From Alloyangia pacifica (GTDB lineage Bacteria; Pseudomonadota; Alphaproteobacteria; Rhodobacterales; Rhodobacteraceae), in the NCBI RefSeq assembly GCF_900116195.1, contig NZ_FOZW01000002.1, positions 545,270 through 609,269 on the forward strand: a stretch of 64,000 nucleotides of DNA, read 5' to 3'. Of this stretch, positions 61,628 through 64,000 are shown piece by piece (positions within the stretch are counted from its first letter, which is position 1; each line of letters starts with the position of its first letter). A program made the position numbers and the translations under genes. The notes beneath the pieces were generated by a model. It saw only the letters and a program-made list of their open reading frames with translations, did no database searches and had not been told where the DNA came from.

Positions 61628-62404
61628 ATGAAGCGTATGATCCCCCTCGTCTCCGCCCTGGCCCTGATCGCCGGCACCGCGAGCGCCGAAGACATCAAGG
61701 TTGGTGTCTCGCCCGGCGAGCACGCCGAGATCATGGAAGAAGTGGCCAAGATCGCCGAGCCCATGGGCCTCAACATCGACGTGGTCGAGTTCTCCGACTA
61801 CGTGGTGCCGAACCAGGCGCTGGCCGATGGCGACATCGAGGCGAACTCGTTCCAGCACGAGCCCTACCTCGACAACCAGATGAAGGACCGCGGCTTCGAG
61901 CTGGCGCCGATCGCGACCACCATCACCACCCCGATGGGCGTCTACTCGGACAAGGTCACCTCGATGGACGACTTCCCCGAGGGCGGCTCCATGGGCATCC
62001 CGAATGATCCGACCAACGGCGGCCGCGCCCTGCTGGTGCTGCAGCAGCTCGGGCTGATCAAGCTCGCCGAGGGCACCGGGCTCGTGCCGACCGTTCTGGA
62101 CGTGGTCGAGAACCCCAAGGACATGCGCTTCCAGGAGCTCGACGCGGCGCAGCTGCCGCGCTCGCTGGCCGATCTCGACGCCGCGCTGATCAACACCAAC
62201 TACGCGATCGCCTCGGGCCTGAACCCCAAGGAAGACTCGATCGCCATGGAAAGCGCCGACAACCCCTACGTGAACATCATCGTGGTGCGTAAGGGTGACG
62301 AGGAGCAGCCCTGGGTGAAGCCGCTGATCGACGCCTACCACAGCCCCGAGATCAAGGCCTTCATCGAAGAGAAGTACCACGGCACCGTGCTGACCTCCTG
62401 GTAA
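61628..62404 (+). CDS. metQ: Methionine-binding periplasmic protein
   Basis: A 258-residue NlpA/MetQ-family binding protein. The signal peptide (residues 1-20, ending GTASAED) has no lipobox, so it is a soluble periplasmic form, unlike E. coli MetQ. Family strings are IKVGVSPGEHAEIMEEV, ANSFQHEPYLD, SMGIPNDPTNGGRALLVLQ and INTNYAIASGL. The start has GGAAGGAG upstream. A strong terminator closes metNIQ. Confidence 0.95.
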   Translation: MKRMIPLVSALALIAGTASAEDIKVGVSPGEHAEIMEEVAKIAEPMGLNIDVVEFSDYVVPNQALADGDIEANSFQHEPYLDNQMKDRGFELAPIATTITTPMGVYSDKVTSMDDFPEGGSMGIPNDPTNGGRALLVLQQLGLIKLAEGTGLVPTVLDVVENPKDMRFQELDAAQLPRSLADLDAALINTNYAIASGLNPKEDSIAMESADNPYVNIIVVRKGDEEQPWVKPLIDAYHSPEIKAFIEEKYHGTVLTSW

Positions 62405-62446
62405 GCACCGGTGGGCGGGCACCCTGCCCGCCTTGCCCGGAAACAC

Positions 62447-62481
62447 AAAGGCCTGCCGCGGGATGCGCGGCAGGCCTTTTT
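62447..62481 (+). terminator. Intrinsic terminator of metNIQ
   Basis: A perfect 14-bp stem AAAGGCCTGCCGCG (62447-62460) with CGCGGCAGGCCTTT (62466-62479) and a T run to 62481. It lies between the convergent metQ and purU and may serve both. Confidence 0.9.
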
Positions 62482-62501
62482 CATAGCCGTCGTCGCTGGG
62501 G

Positions 62502-63383
62502 TCAGCCCATGCGCTCCGAGGCATACTCACCAGGGCTCGCCGGGAAGACCACGGTCTTGTTGCCATTGATGAAAACCCGGCGGTGGATATGCGCATGGAT
62601 CGCCCGCGACAGCACCTGGCTTTCCACGTCGCGGCCCAAGGACACGTAGTCCGAGGCACTCTGCGCATGGGTCACGCGGATCACGTCCTGCTCGATGATC
62701 GGACCCTCGTCGAGATCGGCGGTCACGTAATGCGCCGTCGCGCCGATCAGCATCACCCCGCGCTCATAGGCCTGCTTGTAGGGATTGGCGCCCTTGAAGC
62801 TCGGCAGGAAGGAGTGGTGGATGTTGATGATCCGCCCCGACATCTCGGTGCACATTTCGTCGCTCAGAACCTGCATGTAGCGGGCCAGAACCACCAGCTC
62901 GGCACCACTTTCGCGCAGGATGCGCATCTGCTCGGCCTCGGCCTCGGGCTTGTTCTCGCGGGTGACCTTGATGCAGTGGAACGGGATGTCGTGGTTCACC
63001 ACAACCTTCTGGTAGTCGAGGTGGTTCGAGATCACCGCGACGATCTCCACCGGCAGCGCGCCGATGCGCGAGCGGTAGAGCAGGTCGTTCAGGCAATGCC
63101 CGAAGCGGCTGACCATGATCGCGACCCGGGTCTTGCGGCTGGGATCATGGAAGGCAAAGTCCATTTCCATCTCGTCCGCGATCCCCGCAAAGCCCGCCTC
63201 CAGCGCCTCGCGGCTCCGGCCTGCTTCCGAACGGAAGCTCAGCCGCATGAAGAACCGGTCATTGGCGAGATCCGAGAATTGCGCGCTGTCATGGATGTTG
63301 CAGCCCTGCTCGGCGAGGTAGCCCGAAATCGCCGCGACGATGCCGCTGCGCATCGGGCAGGACACGGTGAGCAGGTAGGACAT
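62502..63383 (-). CDS. purU: Formyltetrahydrofolate deformylase
   Basis: A 293-residue enzyme that hydrolyses 10-formyl-tetrahydrofolate to formate and tetrahydrofolate. An N-terminal ACT domain (YLLTVSCPMRSGIVAAISGYLAEQGCNIHD) is followed by the formyltransferase fold with VSRFGHCLNDLLYR, AVISNH, and INIHHSFLPSFKGANPYKQA. I chose the ATG at 63383, preceded by GGAGGGGACC; an ATG at 63446, just after the soxG stop, would add 21 residues and cannot be excluded. It follows soxG, as in many sarcosine/dimethylglycine catabolic operons, where it keeps the folate pool balanced. Confidence 0.93.
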   Translation of the reverse strand: MSYLLTVSCPMRSGIVAAISGYLAEQGCNIHDSAQFSDLANDRFFMRLSFRSEAGRSREALEAGFAGIADEMEMDFAFHDPSRKTRVAIMVSRFGHCLNDLLYRSRIGALPVEIVAVISNHLDYQKVVVNHDIPFHCIKVTRENKPEAEAEQMRILRESGAELVVLARYMQVLSDEMCTEMSGRIINIHHSFLPSFKGANPYKQAYERGVMLIGATAHYVTADLDEGPIIEQDVIRVTHAQSASDYVSLGRDVESQVLSRAIHAHIHRRVFINGNKTVVFPASPGEYASERMG

Positions 63384-63449
63384 GGTCTGGGTCCCCTCCG
63401 GTGCGACCGGAGCTGCAGCGGCCTTCACGTCTGTCAAAACGCCCATGGA

Positions 63450-63995
63450 TCAAACACTTTCAGCAGCGAGTTCACGTGCGCCGATCTGGAGGAGGTGCAG
63501 CAGGTGTGGGGCGAAGCTGTTCCAGACGTCGATGCGGAAGCGGGTTTCGGCGTCGCGCCAGAGGGTGACGGTGGCGCCGTCGAAGAGGGTGCGGCGGGCG
63601 GAGCCCACGGCAATGGCGTCGATGTCGCGGGCGCAGCCGATGGTCATCAGCTCAGGCGCGCGCGGGCCCTCGATGACGAAGGTCACCTCGCGGGCGGTGA
63701 TCTCCACCAGGCTGTGCGGCAGGGCCGCGTAGACGCCAGCACAGGCATCTGCCACCGGCGCGGCCTCGGCGGCCAGAACCAGCCATTCGTCGGGACCGAG
63801 GCAGGCGACCTCGACGGCCCCCTTCACGGTCTCGCCGATCCCGCGCGGCAGCGCCACGCCGAGCGCCTGCTCGAGCGGCGCGAGATCGCCGCGGGCGCGC
63901 AGCGAGAAGCGCACCTTGGGCAGGATCGAGCTCACCTTGGCGGCCGGGGTCTCGACCTGCGTGGCGGGCGGGAAGGCGGAAAGCGGAGCGTTCAT
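63450..63995 (-). CDS. soxG: Sarcosine oxidase gamma subunit
   Basis: A 181-residue SoxG subunit of heterotetrameric sarcosine oxidase, which demethylates sarcosine to glycine and passes the methyl carbon to tetrahydrofolate. The strings EVACLGPDEWLVLA, LPHSLVEITAREVTFVIEGPRAPELMTIGCARDI and RTLFDGATVTLWRDAETRFRIDVWNSFAPHLL are typical. The gene is complete within the window. The soxB, soxD and soxA genes presumably lie upstream on the minus strand beyond the right edge. It is followed by purU. Confidence 0.92.
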   Translation of the reverse strand: MNAPLSAFPPATQVETPAAKVSSILPKVRFSLRARGDLAPLEQALGVALPRGIGETVKGAVEVACLGPDEWLVLAAEAAPVADACAGVYAALPHSLVEITAREVTFVIEGPRAPELMTIGCARDIDAIAVGSARRTLFDGATVTLWRDAETRFRIDVWNSFAPHLLHLLQIGARELAAESV

Positions 63996-64000
63996 CGTGG

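Overview
The window is high-GC chromosomal DNA from an alphaproteobacterium, most likely a marine or salt-adapted member of the Rhodobacteraceae (Roseobacter/Salipiger type). The evidence is the choXWV-betI-betBA arrangement, the sarcosine oxidase gamma subunit (soxG) next to purU, a cobalamin riboswitch in front of nrdHIEF, several PotABCD-type ABC operons, and very dense coding. Genus and species cannot be fixed from the sequence alone. I see no tRNA, rRNA, CRISPR array, insertion sequence or prophage.

Layout. 0-9.3 kb: the start of an MFS exporter, then an amide/N-carbamoyl catabolic cluster (isochorismatase-type N-carbamoylsarcosine amidase, D-carbamoylase-type nitrilase, GcvA-like LysR regulator, a Tat-exported polyamine-type ABC importer, and an amidase-signature enzyme). 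9.8-12.1 kb: a FepA-like TonB receptor. 12.3-16.5 kb: the class Ib ribonucleotide reductase operon nrdHIEF behind a B12 riboswitch. 16.9-21.8 kb: asparaginase, a PhoD-like phosphoesterase and the first katG. 21.9-24.8 kb: a dctP-denD-GntR operon for sugar-acid use. 25-31.5 kb: a beta-propeller protein, small membrane proteins, a YbaY/META protein and a ygiC-ygiB pair. 31.6-35.2 kb: tetR-dadA-yitT and an FNT channel. 35.5-37.6 kb: the second katG. 37.8-39.0 kb: a LysR regulator and a small protein. 39.1-46.6 kb: a seven-gene lacI-led purine nucleoside operon (ABC importer, nucleoside hydrolase, adenine deaminase). 46.9-51.1 kb: an MCE/Mla lipid-transport operon. 51.7-58.5 kb: choline uptake and oxidation to betaine. 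58.6-59.5 kb: a GH25 lysozyme lipoprotein. 59.9-62.4 kb: metNIQ. 62.5-64 kb: purU and soxG.

How the genes work together. ChoXWV imports choline, and BetA and BetB oxidise it to glycine betaine. Betaine demethylation yields sarcosine, the substrate of the sarcosine oxidase whose gamma subunit ends the window; PurU then balances formyl- and free tetrahydrofolate. MetNIQ supplies methionine to the same methyl economy. The N-carbamoylsarcosine amidase at the left end could also feed sarcosine. Two catalase-peroxidases deal with peroxide, and the Mla-like system and lysozyme act on the envelope.

The most notable points are the B12 riboswitch controlling a B12-independent ribonucleotide reductase, the PotABC-type importer operonic with purine nucleoside salvage enzymes, the N-carbamoyl/amide cluster, two same-length katG paralogues with patchy identity, and several clean palindromes beside regulator genes that look like their operators.
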